Source of the DNA: Flavobacteriales bacterium
GTDB taxonomy: Bacteria; Bacteroidota; Bacteroidia; Flavobacteriales; JASBRU01
DNA: 64,000 bases
Direction: 5' to 3'
Assembly: GCA_030149285.1 (NCBI GenBank)
Contig: JASBRU010000004.1
Span: 186,001 to 250,000, forward strand
Shown: positions 35,770 to 44,310 of the stretch, one piece after another
Position numbering within the stretch: position 1 is the first letter of the stretch
Layout of the letters: every line of letters begins with the position of its first letter
Made by a program: the position numbers and the translations under genes
The notes under the pieces: generated by a model
The model's input: only the letters and a program-made list of their open reading frames with translations
Told to the model about the DNA's origin: nothing
Database searches by the model: none

Positions 35770-36960
35770 ATGAAAACGATTGACGACATCAATTTTTCCG
35801 GAAAAAGAGCATTAATAAGAGTAGACTTTAATGTTCCTTTAAATGATCGGTTTGAAATTACTGATGATACACGTATTAAAGCAACCTTACCAACTATCAA
35901 AAAGATACTATCTGATGGCGGTAGTGTTGTGTTGATGTCTCATTTAGGAAGACCGTCTAATGGTCCCGAAGAAAAATTTTCGTTAAAACACTTAGTGCCT
36001 CATCTATCTGATTTACTGAATGTTGATGTTCAATTTGCAGGAGATTGTATTGGAGAAACTGCAGTTTTTGATTCAGAAGAATTGAAACCGGGAGAGGTTT
36101 TATTGTTAGAAAACTTGCGTTTTTATAAAGAGGAAACAGCTGGAGATGAGGAGTTTGCAGAAAAATTAGCAAAACACGGTGATATTTATATTAATGATGC
36201 ATTTGGTACTGCACATAGAGCACATGCATCTACAGCAGTAATAGCAAAATTTTTCCCTAATGATAAAGCATTTGGTTATGTAATGGCCAATGAAATTATC
36301 AATGTAAATAAAGTAATGCAAGAAGGCAAGAAGCCTTTATTAGCAGTGATGGGAGGAGCAAAAGTGTCTTCAAAAATTACCATTATTAAACAACTATTAG
36401 ATAAGGTAGATACCATTATTATTGGTGGTGGAATGAGCTATACTTTTGCAAAAGCACAAGGCGGAAGTGTTGGAAACTCTATGGTTGAAGAAGACAAATT
36501 AGACTTGGCTTTGGAAATACTTGCTGAAGCAAAAGAAAAAGGAGTTGAGTTTTTAATTCCGGTAGACTCTGTAAATGCTGATAACTTTGCTAATGATGCC
36601 AATAAAGCAACTTCTAAAGTTGATGCTATTGAAGACGGTTGGATGGGCTTGGATATAGGTCCTGAAACTGAAAAAATGTACGCTGAGGCGATAAAGAAAT
36701 CGGCTACTATTTTATGGAATGGCCCAATGGGTGTTTTTGAAATGGATAGTTTTGCTCATGGCACAAAAGCAATTGCTGACGCCATAGTAGAGGCTACAGA
36801 AAATGGAGCATTCTCATTAGTTGGTGGTGGAGATTCTGTTGCGGCAGTAAAAAAATACAAATTAGAAAATAGTGTAAGCTATGTTTCTACCGGTGGAGGA
36901 GCAATGCTAGAATACTTAGAAGGAAAAGAATTACCAGGTATTAAAGCTATATTGAATTAA
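35770..36960 (+). CDS. pgk: phosphoglycerate kinase
   Basis: This 396-residue glycolytic enzyme transfers phosphate between 1,3-bisphosphoglycerate and ADP. The start [23 protein letters not shown] at 35770 fits the family N-terminus. Signatures include [32 protein letters not shown] and the C-terminal [12 protein letters not shown] nucleotide site. The last 14 bp overlap the 3' end of the convergent cvpA gene. Confidence 0.97.
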   Translation: MKTIDDINFSGKRALIRVDFNVPLNDRFEITDDTRIKATLPTIKKILSDGGSVVLMSHLGRPSNGPEEKFSLKHLVPHLSDLLNVDVQFAGDCIGETAVFDSEELKPGEVLLLENLRFYKEETAGDEEFAEKLAKHGDIYINDAFGTAHRAHASTAVIAKFFPNDKAFGYVMANEIINVNKVMQEGKKPLLAVMGGAKVSSKITIIKQLLDKVDTIIIGGGMSYTFAKAQGGSVGNSMVEEDKLDLALEILAEAKEKGVEFLIPVDSVNADNFANDANKATSKVDAIEDGWMGLDIGPETEKMYAEAIKKSATILWNGPMGVFEMDSFAHGTKAIADAIVEATENGAFSLVGGGDSVAAVKKYKLENSVSYVSTGGGAMLEYLEGKELPGIKAILN

Positions 36961-37480
36961 GCTCTAAAGTAGGGCTTTCGGGTACCGAAATAGAATCACC
37001 TAAATTATTGATAGCCGGCAATATTGTTGGTGCAAAACTAGATAGAGGGCTGTATAATATAGAGCCCTCTTTATGTTCAGGCTTCATAAAGTGTAGCTTA
37101 TCGTCTATACTATTTAAAATTACCAAGGCAACACTAATTATAAAACCCACTTTTAAAAGCCCAAAAACGGCTCCAAGAATCTTGTTGGGTATATTTAGCG
37201 CAACAGCCTTTAAAAGCTTTGTAAGGGCTTTAGTAAGCAGGTGAATAAGCAAAATAATGCCAATAAAGGTTACTGAAAATGCAATGAGGGGTAAGTAAGT
37301 AGGGTCAACCTCAATATGTTTGCTGATAAAGGCAGCAACAGCTTCAGAAAAATGAATCCCTCCATATATACCTAGCACTAGTGCTAATAGGCTACCAACT
37401 TCTACAATAAGTCCTTTGGTAAAGCCTTTATAAATTCCGTATAAGAGCGGAATAGCAAGTATAATATCTAATACATTCAT
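36947..37480 (-). CDS. cvpA: CvpA family membrane protein
   Basis: This 177-residue inner-membrane protein has about four helices. [25 protein letters not shown] and the following [13 protein letters not shown] match the CvpA (colicin V production) family, which is linked to envelope stability rather than to colicin in most bacteria. I chose the ATG at 37480; the longer start at 37513 lies before the -7 element. The gene is tail-to-tail with pgk with a 14-bp overlap and is divergent from the small gene at 37530. Confidence 0.87.
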   Translation of the reverse strand: MNVLDIILAIPLLYGIYKGFTKGLIVEVGSLLALVLGIYGGIHFSEAVAAFISKHIEVDPTYLPLIAFSVTFIGIILLIHLLTKALTKLLKAVALNIPNKILGAVFGLLKVGFIISVALVILNSIDDKLHFMKPEHKEGSILYSPLSSFAPTILPAINNLGDSISVPESPTLELNSI

Positions 37481-37486
37481 TTTGGG

Positions 37487-37494
37487 CAAATATA
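37487..37494 (-). promoter_or_regulatory. -7 element for cvpA
   Basis: TATATTTG on the minus strand ends 6 nt before the cvpA ATG at 37480, so the leader would be only a base or two. Confidence 0.5.
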
Positions 37495-37517
37495 AAGCAT
37501 CAATCCGAAACAAATCA

Positions 37518-37525
37518 TAAATTTG
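37518..37525 (+). promoter_or_regulatory. -7 element 4 nt from the start of the gene at 37530
   Basis: TAAATTTG matches TAnnTTTG and ends 4 nt before the ATG, predicting a leaderless mRNA. Confidence 0.55.
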
Positions 37526-37529
37526 TAGA

Positions 37530-37886
37530 ATGAGAACACCGGAATTAAAAGCAAAGTGGGAGAAGGTGCTAGAAATAGCAGCTAAACGATTTGATGGGGA
37601 AGAGCTAGACCTAGATAGTTTGATATTTGTTATTGGCTTGCAAGAGCTTGGACATAATTATCAAAAGCTTAAGAAAGATCAGAAGTTAGAGGTAATGCAT
37701 ATAGGTATATGCAAGCTTTTAAGTAGATATGGATATTATCAATATGAAGGTTTGGATAAAGATGGTTGGCCACATTGGACAGCCACTGAAAAATTGCCTT
37801 ACCTAAAACCAGGTCAGCAATCTGTATTAATGAAAGAAGCTATTGTGATGTACTTTGAGGAGGATCTTAAATATCACATTCAATAG
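37530..37886 (+). CDS. conserved hypothetical protein
   Basis: This is a 118-residue soluble, mostly helical protein with no signal peptide or membrane segment. I do not recognise a named domain. The middle (DSLIFVIGLQELGHNYQKLKKDQKLEVMHIGICKLLSRYGYY) followed by DGWPHW looks like a conserved core. It probably has its own promoter 4 nt upstream. Its 3' end overlaps the 3' end of the convergent lipoprotein gene by 20 bp. Function unknown. Confidence 0.7.
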   Translation: MRTPELKAKWEKVLEIAAKRFDGEELDLDSLIFVIGLQELGHNYQKLKKDQKLEVMHIGICKLLSRYGYYQYEGLDKDGWPHWTATEKLPYLKPGQQSVLMKEAIVMYFEEDLKYHIQ

Positions 37887-38253
37887 TAGTGTCAGGTCTT
37901 TGTCTAATAACCACAACAATCTCTACTTGAACTCCGGCTTTTAGCGTTTTTTCGTTACAACCAACCCATATATTACCACCGTTAGGACCCTTTACAGCTC
38001 TAACAACAGCAGCAGCAGCGTTGTTATATTCAAAAATTGCATAACCGTTTATATCTGTTACACCAGTATAACTTAGCAAAGTGTTTTCTACAGGAGCAAA
38101 TACTTCTACATCAGCATTTGGAACTGCAACATCTGCTTCGTTAACGACTTTTACACGAATACCGTAACGATCAGACTCATCTTCTTTACATGAAGTGGTA
38201 AGAAAAATTACCGCAATAAAAGCAAGCAATAGTACTTTAGTGTTCTTCATCAT
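37867..38253 (-). CDS. small lipoprotein with Ig/carboxypeptidase-like fold (copy 2)
   Basis: This 128-residue protein has a lipobox (FLTTSCKED). The mature part resembles a prealbumin/carboxypeptidase-regulatory beta sandwich: RVKVVNEADVAVPNADVEVFAP, then VTDINGYAIFEY. It is a paralogue of the neighbouring gene 10 bp upstream (same order: lipobox, RYxIRVxVxN, VxNAxVxxFA, FxYxNxA, CN). Surface-exposed lipoproteins of this sort have varied roles. The start could be 3 bp shorter (two Met). Confidence 0.78.
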   Translation of the reverse strand: MMKNTKVLLLAFIAVIFLTTSCKEDESDRYGIRVKVVNEADVAVPNADVEVFAPVENTLLSYTGVTDINGYAIFEYNNAAAAVVRAVKGPNGGNIWVGCNEKTLKAGVQVEIVVVIRQRPDTTIECDI

Positions 38254-38262
38254 TTATTGTAC

Positions 38263-38643
38263 TTATCTATCTAAACAACCATTTTGCTCTTCTAAGTCTG
38301 GAGGTAGTATCTTTACAGACACCTGAACTTCCCTGCCTTCTAGTAATTCTACTGAATTACATCCTGCCCATCCGCCTTTGCGACCTTCAATATCTAAAAA
38401 AGCTTTGTTATCGTAATTAAAAACTACTTCTCCATCTGTATTGCTAAATCCCACCTCATCTATTAATGAAGGTTCTACAGCTGCAAACAAACGAACTTGA
38501 GCATTGTGAATGCGAACGCCATCAGCGTTTTTAACAATCACTCTAATTTGGTATCTCTCTTCTTTGTCGCCTTCGCATGAATTAAATACAAATGCGCTTA
38601 GCATAAGAGATGCTATTATTAAAACCGAGTATACTTTTTTCAT
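38263..38643 (-). CDS. small lipoprotein with Ig/carboxypeptidase-like fold (copy 1)
   Basis: This 126-residue protein has a lipobox FVFNSCEGD near residues 17-25. The beta-sandwich-like region RYQIRVIVKNADGVRIHNAQVRLFAAVEP, then NTDGEVVFNYDNKA, parallels the adjacent gene. The pair looks like a tandem duplication. The 10-bp spacing suggests one transcript. Function unknown; it is likely on the outer membrane. Confidence 0.78.
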   Translation of the reverse strand: MKKVYSVLIIASLMLSAFVFNSCEGDKEERYQIRVIVKNADGVRIHNAQVRLFAAVEPSLIDEVGFSNTDGEVVFNYDNKAFLDIEGRKGGWAGCNSVELLEGREVQVSVKILPPDLEEQNGCLDR

Positions 38644-38724
38644 TTTCTATTGCAGATTATTGCTAATATTGCAAAATATCTTAATACACAAATATATAAC
38701 AATTTAATATAAATTATAGTATAA

Positions 38725-39762
38725 GTGCAAGCTACAGAAAATATACTGGAGAAAATAGAAGAGTTTATAAAGCAAGTTGAAGCGTTTAAGTCTACTAAAT
38801 TAGATGAAATTGAGGCGTTTAGGATTCAATTTTTAGGTAAAAAAGGACATCTTGCTGATTTATTTGCTCAGTTTAAAAATGTTGATGCTTCACAGAAAAA
38901 AATATTTGGTCAAAAGGTAAATCAGCTAAAAAACAGTGCGCAAGACAAAGTAAATGAACTAAAGCTTGCCATAGAAAACAGTTCTTCTGCTACAGAATAT
39001 GGAGATTTAACTAAATCTGCTACCCCGTTTGAAGTAGGCTCTAGACACCCAATATCGTTAATTAAAAATGAGATAATTGACATTTTCTCTAGAATAGGAT
39101 ATTCGGTTTCTGAGGAGCGAGAAATAGAGGATGACTGGCATAACTTTACGGCGTTAAATTTACCGGAAGAGCATCCTGCGAGAGACATGCAAGACACCTT
39201 TTTTGTGCAAACCAATCCAGATTATATGTTGCGTACCCACACATCTTCTGTGCAAGTGCGTTACATGGAGGCAAATAAGCCGCCAATTCGTACAATTTCA
39301 CCGGGTAGAGTTTTTAGAAATGAAGCTATTTCTTCTCGTTCACATTGTATTTTCCACCAAGTTGAAGGCTTATATATTGATAAAAATGTGTCTTTTGCCG
39401 ATTTAAAACAAACACTTTTACACTTTGCAAAAGAGATGTTTGGAGAAGAGACCAAAATACGTTTAAGACCATCATACTTTCCGTTTACTGAGCCTAGCGC
39501 CGAAATGGATGTGTACTGGGGCCTAAACTCTGAGGTAGACTATAGAATGACCAAAGGTACCGGTTGGCTAGAAATATTGGGCTGCGGTATGGTAGATCCT
39601 GAAGTATTAGAAAACTGTGGTATTGACCCGAATGAATACTCTGGCTTTGCATTTGGCATGGGTATAGAGCGCATGGCTTTACTGAAATACAATATACCGG
39701 ATATACGTATGTACTTTGAAAACGATGTGCGTTTCTTAAGCCAGTTTCAATCAGCATTATAA
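38725..39762 (+). CDS. pheS: phenylalanyl-tRNA synthetase alpha subunit
   Basis: This 345-residue subunit has the N-terminal coiled coil and the class II catalytic core. Visible motifs are HPISLIKNEI, HPARDMQDTFFV, FRNEAISSRSHCIFHQVEGLYID (motif 2) and GFAFGMGIERMALLKYNIPDIR (motif 3). The start is a GTG at 38725, as no in-frame ATG is near enough to keep the N-terminal coil. pheT is not next to it. A strong terminator follows. Confidence 0.96.
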   Translation: MQATENILEKIEEFIKQVEAFKSTKLDEIEAFRIQFLGKKGHLADLFAQFKNVDASQKKIFGQKVNQLKNSAQDKVNELKLAIENSSSATEYGDLTKSATPFEVGSRHPISLIKNEIIDIFSRIGYSVSEEREIEDDWHNFTALNLPEEHPARDMQDTFFVQTNPDYMLRTHTSSVQVRYMEANKPPIRTISPGRVFRNEAISSRSHCIFHQVEGLYIDKNVSFADLKQTLLHFAKEMFGEETKIRLRPSYFPFTEPSAEMDVYWGLNSEVDYRMTKGTGWLEILGCGMVDPEVLENCGIDPNEYSGFAFGMGIERMALLKYNIPDIRMYFENDVRFLSQFQSAL

Positions 39763-39766
39763 AATT

Positions 39767-39794
39767 AAAAAAGCCGGTATTTACCGGCTTTTTC
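39767..39794. terminator. bidirectional intrinsic terminator after pheS
   Basis: Perfect 9-bp stem AAGCCGGTA/TACCGGCTT with a 2-nt spacer is flanked by A-rich and T-rich runs, so it can serve both converging genes. Confidence 0.88.
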
Positions 39795-39813
39795 TTTTGT
39801 AGGTTTTGGGTTT

Positions 39814-40209
39814 TTAAATTCCCAATAGTTCTTCATCCTTTTTTTGCTGTTTTTCTAGTTCAGCTTTCTTTCTCAGCTTAAAAAAGATAAAGATGTTTAA
39901 AAAGTGCATTGCTCCCAATATCAGTATAATAAAGCCAAGCTTTACACTTAGTGTTTCCAGTACTTCTCTGTACGTTTCTGCTATACCAAAAACCTTCATG
40001 GTTCTTACGGCATAACCTATATTGATAAGGTAAAAACCTACCAATAAAAGCTTGTTTACAGAGTCTGCCAACTCCTTGTTATTATGAAAAATGTCTATTA
40101 AAAACACCCTTCCGTTTTTAAATAATGTACGTGCTACCCAAAAAGTAAGGAACGCAGTTAAGGCCAAGTAAGTACTATAAATTAGTACGGTATAATCATG
40201 TGTTTCCAT
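39814..40209 (-). CDS. small membrane protein (third gene of the GbsR-linked operon)
   Basis: This 131-residue protein has about three hydrophobic helices (10-28, 50-67, 90-110) and a charged C-terminal tail (RKKAELEKQQKKDEE). It is unrelated in sequence to the two paralogous genes upstream but follows them by 11 bp. I do not recognise a named family. Expected location is the inner membrane. Function unknown. Confidence 0.7.
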   Translation of the reverse strand: METHDYTVLIYSTYLALTAFLTFWVARTLFKNGRVFLIDIFHNNKELADSVNKLLLVGFYLINIGYAVRTMKVFGIAETYREVLETLSVKLGFIILILGAMHFLNIFIFFKLRKKAELEKQQKKDEELLGI

Positions 40210-40220
40210 GGTTGATATAG

Positions 40221-40619
40221 TTAAGTGTTAGTGATTGTATTTAAGTTTTTGTAACAATAGCGGTAATAGTAAATTGCAATCCCAAAAGGGATTATAAATA
40301 AGTAGGTTCCTGCTATATTATCCCATTCGGCATTGTAATAGAACAAGGATGAAGTTGCCATTATTGAAAAATAGATTAGCACAATTACTAGGTAATTACT
40401 AAATACTTTATCGGTACTTACTTTCTTCTCAACTATTAAATTTCTTATTATCCTAATAAGTGCGCTTAGAAGCTGATAACCGCCCAAGAAGAGTAAGATT
40501 ATGGCATAAAACATTATACCACCGTGGTCATTATTGCTTAGGTCTATCAATACCCAAACGCCAAATGCTAATAGTATAAATATGGCTATAGATTGTATTG
40601 CAAAATCTAATTTTTTCAT
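40221..40619 (-). CDS. small membrane protein, paralogue B
   Basis: This 132-residue protein has four predicted helices. I chose MKKLDFAIQSIAIFILLAFGVWVL at 40619, because it matches the length and N-terminus of the upstream paralogue; a longer start at 40646 would overlap that gene by 31 bp instead of 4. Shared segments with paralogue A include FLGxYQLxxAxxRIIxNLIV followed by KxST and FxNYLxIVL, and a Tyr-rich end (YYYRYCYKNLN). Function unknown. Confidence 0.75.
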   Translation of the reverse strand: MKKLDFAIQSIAIFILLAFGVWVLIDLSNNDHGGIMFYAIILLFLGGYQLLSALIRIIRNLIVEKKVSTDKVFSNYLVIVLIYFSIMATSSLFYYNAEWDNIAGTYLFIIPFGIAIYYYRYCYKNLNTITNT

Positions 40620-41014
40620 TGGTTGGTTTTTAAAGTTTTGTAGCAATAATTATAATAATAAAAGGCAATTATAAGCGGTATTACAAGAATATATACTGAG
40701 TATGTTAACTCCCAATCTCCATCTTGTAATATTGTTGGACCAATCATCATTAGTAAGAAGTAACCAAGAACGATTCTTAGGTAATTAGTGAATAGATTGT
40801 TTGTACTTATTTTTCTATTAACAATCAGGTTTTTTATGATTCTTACAATAGCATTTATTAATTGATATGTTCCCAAAAAGAATAGTGATATCATATAACT
40901 CTCTATCCAGTTATTACCATTACCATTGTTGCTGATTTCTATCAATACCCCAACCCCAAGAATTACCTGCAGTAGTAAGAAAACGGTTTGTATAGCTATA
41001 TCTATATTTTTCAT
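40616..41014 (-). CDS. small membrane protein, paralogue A
   Basis: This 132-residue protein has four predicted helices and begins MKNIDIAIQTVFLLLQVILGVGVL. Its stop overlaps the start of paralogue B by 4 bp (ATGA), so the two are translationally coupled. Equal length and shared segments point to a recent tandem duplication. The upstream region holds two overlapping inverted repeats similar to the one in front of the GbsR-like gene, suggesting control by that regulator. No named family recognised. Confidence 0.75.
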   Translation of the reverse strand: MKNIDIAIQTVFLLLQVILGVGVLIEISNNGNGNNWIESYMISLFFLGTYQLINAIVRIIKNLIVNRKISTNNLFTNYLRIVLGYFLLMMIGPTILQDGDWELTYSVYILVIPLIIAFYYYNYCYKTLKTNQ

Positions 41015-41024
41015 ATTATTTTAT

Positions 41025-41053
41025 TTTCAGAAATTATTGAAACATTGTTTCAA
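41025..41053. promoter_or_regulatory. overlapping inverted repeats before the membrane operon
   Basis: TTTCA-N8-TGAAA (41025-41042, spacer GAAATTAT) overlaps a second palindrome, TTGAAACATTGTTTCAA (41037-41053), with perfect 8-bp arms around one base. They lie between the stop of the GbsR-like gene and the ATG of paralogue A (41014). They are predicted operators. Confidence 0.6.
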
Positions 41054-41058
41054 AAAAA

Positions 41059-41562
41059 TTATTTTATCATTTTAATCAGCTTATTAAAAAACCAATTTGA
41101 GTCCGCACTACTTATTCTGTTTAATAGCTTGTCAGTCTTAGAGGCAAAAGTTTCAATCTCTTTTACTTTACTGGTTAACTCTTTTACTTGGGCTTTATTC
41201 TCACCCACCACATCATCAATTTGCCCTAAAACACGAAATAAAGGCTCTAGCTCGCGTTTTCTGCGTTCAATAAGCACATGCTTAGCCAGCTCCCAAATAT
41301 CTTTCTCAGAGGTGAAATAATCCTTTCTTTCGCCGGCTTTTAATTCTTTATATACAATACCCCAATCTATAAGTGCACGTACATTCATACTAGCATTACC
41401 CCTAGAGATGTTCAATTCATCCATTATTTCTTCTGTGGTTAATGCTTCCGGAGAAATTAGAAGCAAAGCGTGTATTTGGGCCATCGTTTTATTTATGCCC
41501 CAACTAGAGCCTAATATGCCCCATGCGTCAATAAACTTTTGTTTTGCTTCTTTATATTCCAT
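41059..41562 (-). CDS. GbsR/MarR-family transcriptional regulator
   Basis: This 167-residue protein has an N-terminal winged helix: WGINKTMAQIHALLLISPEALTTEEIMDELNISRGNASMNVRALIDWGIV, with the wing in ERKDYFTSEKDIWELAKHV. The GNASMNVR recognition helix is typical of the GbsR type. A C-terminal coiled coil (about 110-150) probably dimerises. It heads a minus-strand group of three small membrane-protein genes. A TTG-N18-TATATTTG promoter ends 4 nt from the ATG and its -33 part overlaps an inverted repeat, which suggests autorepression. The effector is unknown. Confidence 0.88.
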   Translation of the reverse strand: MEYKEAKQKFIDAWGILGSSWGINKTMAQIHALLLISPEALTTEEIMDELNISRGNASMNVRALIDWGIVYKELKAGERKDYFTSEKDIWELAKHVLIERRKRELEPLFRVLGQIDDVVGENKAQVKELTSKVKEIETFASKTDKLLNRISSADSNWFFNKLIKMIK

Positions 41563-41566
41563 GAAG

Positions 41567-41595
41567 CAAATATAACAAATTTTTTAAATTTTCAA
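41567..41595 (-). promoter_or_regulatory. promoter of the GbsR-like gene
   Basis: On the minus strand TTG (41595-41593) is followed after 18 bp by TATATTTG (41574-41567), which ends 4 nt before the ATG at 41562. The mRNA is predicted to be leaderless. The TTG lies inside the inverted repeat at 41590-41607. Confidence 0.65.
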
Positions 41596-41607
41596 ATATT
41601 TCTGAAA
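41590..41607. promoter_or_regulatory. inverted repeat over the -33 element of the GbsR-like gene
   Basis: TTTCA-N8-TGAAA with spacer AATATTTC. Read on the minus strand, the site and its left flank share 16 bases (TTTTATTTTCAGAAAT) with the site at 41025-41042 read on the plus strand. Position over the -33 element fits a repressor site. Confidence 0.6.
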
Positions 41608-41613
41608 ATAAAA

Positions 41614-41847
41614 TCATTTTACTAACTTGTCTATTGAAGCGGCTAGGTTTCGGTCTTTATCAGTTACAACATCACCGGCATCATGTGTAGAAAGAGAGAG
41701 GGTAACTTTGTTATACACATTGTAAATTTCAGGGTGGTGGTTGGCTTTTTCTGCTAAAATTGCCACTTGGCTTAAAAAAGCAAAAGCATCAATAAAGTTG
41801 TTAAACTCAAAGTTACGTGTAAGCTTGTTGTTTTCTTCAGTCCACAT
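41614..41847 (-). CDS. pterin-4a-carbinolamine dehydratase
   Basis: This 77-residue enzyme dehydrates 4a-hydroxytetrahydropterin, recycling the cofactor of aromatic amino acid hydroxylases. The motif EKANHHPEIYNVYNKVTLSLSTHDAG contains the active-site His pair. I chose MWTEENNKL at 41847, which matches the family N-terminus and leaves a 5-bp gap; a longer start at 41871 would overlap the bestrophin gene. It is the last gene of the acpP-to-pterin cluster. No aromatic hydroxylase gene is visible here. Confidence 0.9.
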   Translation of the reverse strand: MWTEENNKLTRNFEFNNFIDAFAFLSQVAILAEKANHHPEIYNVYNKVTLSLSTHDAGDVVTDKDRNLAASIDKLVK

Positions 41848-41852
41848 AATAG

Positions 41853-42875
41853 TTACATTACAATTTCCCAATTATCAACCTCTCCGCCTTTTTCAGGGAG
41901 ATCTTCTTCCTCTAGCATTTGTCGAATATCAATTTCTATACTGCCAGATAAGGATGTGATGGGTACATCATTAAATAGCCCTTCAAAAGGGTTTTCGCTA
42001 TACTCTCCAATCATTTCCATTAAAATAAACACCCATGAAACCAACATGGTAAAAGGAATAGTTAGCCATATGAAATTTGTAAAAGAATTGTGAGAGAAAA
42101 CATCTATCATTGCAAAAGGCAATAGGATAAGGAATATCCAAACAAAAATGTAGTTTACAGTAGCATATTGCCTAGGAAAAGGAAAGTTTTTTATTCTTTC
42201 GGACTTACCTTGTAGGGTATAAAATTCCTGAAGTAGCTTTTGAAGCTCCATGTGTCTAAAGCTATCAATATGTCCCTTAATTTTTAGTTCTTTAAGCTGC
42301 TTAGATTGAAGACTGATAATATGAGAGGCTTTGTTTCCTTTGCCCATCACATAACTATAATCGGCATCAGATAAATAGGGTTTTAAGTTTTTAAAGTCGT
42401 CAACTGAGTGTAAAGTTTTTGCAGTCTTTCTAAATAGCTTGTCATCAGAAGAGTTGTTTTCCCAAGCACGCTTTTCTCTTAATTGATAGGTGAGCGCATA
42501 TAGCCAAGCAATATGCCTGTGTACAATTGTTTTATGCGTTTTTTTGAGTTCTTCTTCGGTCGCTTCATCAACTGCAAACTCATTGGTTACAAAGTCTCTG
42601 ATAGAAACGGTAAATGAACGAGAAGCATTTACAATTCCACCCCATATTTTACGCGCTTCCCAGAGCCTTTCGTAAGAAGAGTTGTTTTTAAAACCGAGAT
42701 AAAATGAAACAGCAATACCAATTAAAGAAATGGGTTGCCAAGGCACTATTATCCATTTCAAATCAAAGTAGTGGAAAAGAATAACAGGAATTGAGTCCAT
42801 GAAGAGGAATAGAAGAATATACTTTCTGCTCCAACTAACAGTTCTCCATAATGGATACCTTTTTCCTGCGTACAT
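41853..42875 (-). CDS. bestrophin-family ion channel
   Basis: This 340-residue inner-membrane protein of the bestrophin (UPF0187) family is predicted to be a pentameric ion channel. The N-terminal YPLWRTVSWSRKYILLFLFMDSIPV, the segment ISLIGIAVSFYLGFKNNSSYERLWEARKIWGGIVNASR, and the later FPFPRQYATVNYIFVWIFLILLPF and ENPFEGLFNDVPI are characteristic. It follows pyk after 7 bp, which is an unusual genetic partner but is clearly the same transcript direction. Confidence 0.9.
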   Translation of the reverse strand: MYAGKRYPLWRTVSWSRKYILLFLFMDSIPVILFHYFDLKWIIVPWQPISLIGIAVSFYLGFKNNSSYERLWEARKIWGGIVNASRSFTVSIRDFVTNEFAVDEATEEELKKTHKTIVHRHIAWLYALTYQLREKRAWENNSSDDKLFRKTAKTLHSVDDFKNLKPYLSDADYSYVMGKGNKASHIISLQSKQLKELKIKGHIDSFRHMELQKLLQEFYTLQGKSERIKNFPFPRQYATVNYIFVWIFLILLPFAMIDVFSHNSFTNFIWLTIPFTMLVSWVFILMEMIGEYSENPFEGLFNDVPITSLSGSIEIDIRQMLEEEDLPEKGGEVDNWEIVM

Positions 42876-42882
42876 ATATTGA

Positions 42883-44310
42883 TTATTCTACTTTTACAAT
42901 TTTCAAAGTATTTGTCATCCCTAAACTTTCAATAGGCATACTTGCAATCTTCACAGCCAAATCATCTTTTTGTAAGATATCATTTTTCTTAGCAATACGC
43001 TCAATATCCTTAAATGTCTCATCGGTACTGGTGCGTTTATCATAAAACATACCTCTAACACCCCATAGCAAGCTAAGCATGTTTAGCAAATATCTATTAT
43101 GAGTAAATACTAAGATGTTAGTTTTAGGACGGTGAGATGATATCTTAAATGCAGAGTAACCGGAATGGGTCATGGTAAGAATACCTTTTGCACCAATTTG
43201 GTCGGCAATTTTACTGGCATTATAGCAAATAGAGTCAGTAATAAAGCGCTCGTCTCGCTGACTAGGAGGGTTTTCTTCTTTTACTTGTATATCAGCAGTT
43301 TCTTCAACATGAGTTATAATCTTAGTCATGGCTTTAATAACATGTACAGGGTATTTACCCACAGATGTTTCGCCACTTAGCATAACTGCGTCTGCACCAT
43401 CTAAAACAGAGTTAGCAACGTCGTTTACTTCTGCCCTTGTAGGGCTCATACTTTCAATCATGCTCTCCATCATTTGGGTAGCAATAATTACAGGCTTGGC
43501 CGCTTTGTGTCCTTTGTTTACAATACGTTTTTGAATTAAAGGAACGCCTTGCATAGGTACCTCAACGCCCAAGTCTCCACGGGCAACCATAATACCATCA
43601 GTAGCTTCAATTATTTGGTCAATTTCTACAACGGCTTCTGGCTTTTCAATTTTAGCAATTACTCTAGATGGAGCACCATGCTTTTTGATAATCTCTTTTA
43701 ATTCCAAAATATCATCAGGAGAACGAACAAACGATAAGCCAATCCACTCTACATTTTCATCTAAAGCAACCTCTAAATCTGCTAAGTCTTTTGGGGTTAA
43801 ACAAGGTAATGAAATGCGGGTATTGGGTAAGTTTACCCCTTTTTTAGACTTAATTGGTCCGCCCTGTACTACCTCAGTTATTACTTCATCTTCTCTATTA
43901 GTAGAAATAGCTTTCAGCATAATTTTACCATCATCTAGTAAAATTTTATCCCCTTCATCAACGTCTTTCGGAAATTGCTCATAGGTAATATATATACGGT
44001 CTTTGTTACCTAACATCTCTTTATTAGTGATAACCACAGTATCACCAATTTCTACAACAGTATCTTTTTCTACATCGCCTAAACGTAGCTTTGGGCCTTG
44101 TAAATCTGCTAGTATGGCAACGTTTGTTTGTAGTTCATCATTCAGTTCTCTAACTGTATGAATCATTGTTCTGGCATCATCATGATTGCTATGAGAAAAA
44201 TTGATTCGGAATACGCTTACACCTTCCTTAATCATTTCTGCCATTACTTCTTTTTTGCCCGATGCTGGACCTAGTGTTGCTACTATTTTTGCTTTGTTAA
44301 TCATAGTCAT
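42883..44310 (-). CDS. pyk: pyruvate kinase
   Basis: This 475-residue enzyme makes the last ATP of glycolysis from phosphoenolpyruvate. Signatures are NKAKIVATLGPAS, RINFSHSNHDDA, ILADLQGPKLR, the active-site IAKIEKPEAV (Lys-Glu), MVARGDLGVEVP and ATQMMESMI. The start MTMINKAK overlaps the IPExxxVDY gene by 14 bp; MINKAK two codons later is also possible. The C-terminal regulatory domain is present. Confidence 0.97.
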   Translation of the reverse strand: MTMINKAKIVATLGPASGKKEVMAEMIKEGVSVFRINFSHSNHDDARTMIHTVRELNDELQTNVAILADLQGPKLRLGDVEKDTVVEIGDTVVITNKEMLGNKDRIYITYEQFPKDVDEGDKILLDDGKIMLKAISTNREDEVITEVVQGGPIKSKKGVNLPNTRISLPCLTPKDLADLEVALDENVEWIGLSFVRSPDDILELKEIIKKHGAPSRVIAKIEKPEAVVEIDQIIEATDGIMVARGDLGVEVPMQGVPLIQKRIVNKGHKAAKPVIIATQMMESMIESMSPTRAEVNDVANSVLDGADAVMLSGETSVGKYPVHVIKAMTKIITHVEETADIQVKEENPPSQRDERFITDSICYNASKIADQIGAKGILTMTHSGYSAFKISSHRPKTNILVFTHNRYLLNMLSLLWGVRGMFYDKRTSTDETFKDIERIAKKNDILQKDDLAVKIASMPIESLGMTNTLKIVKVE

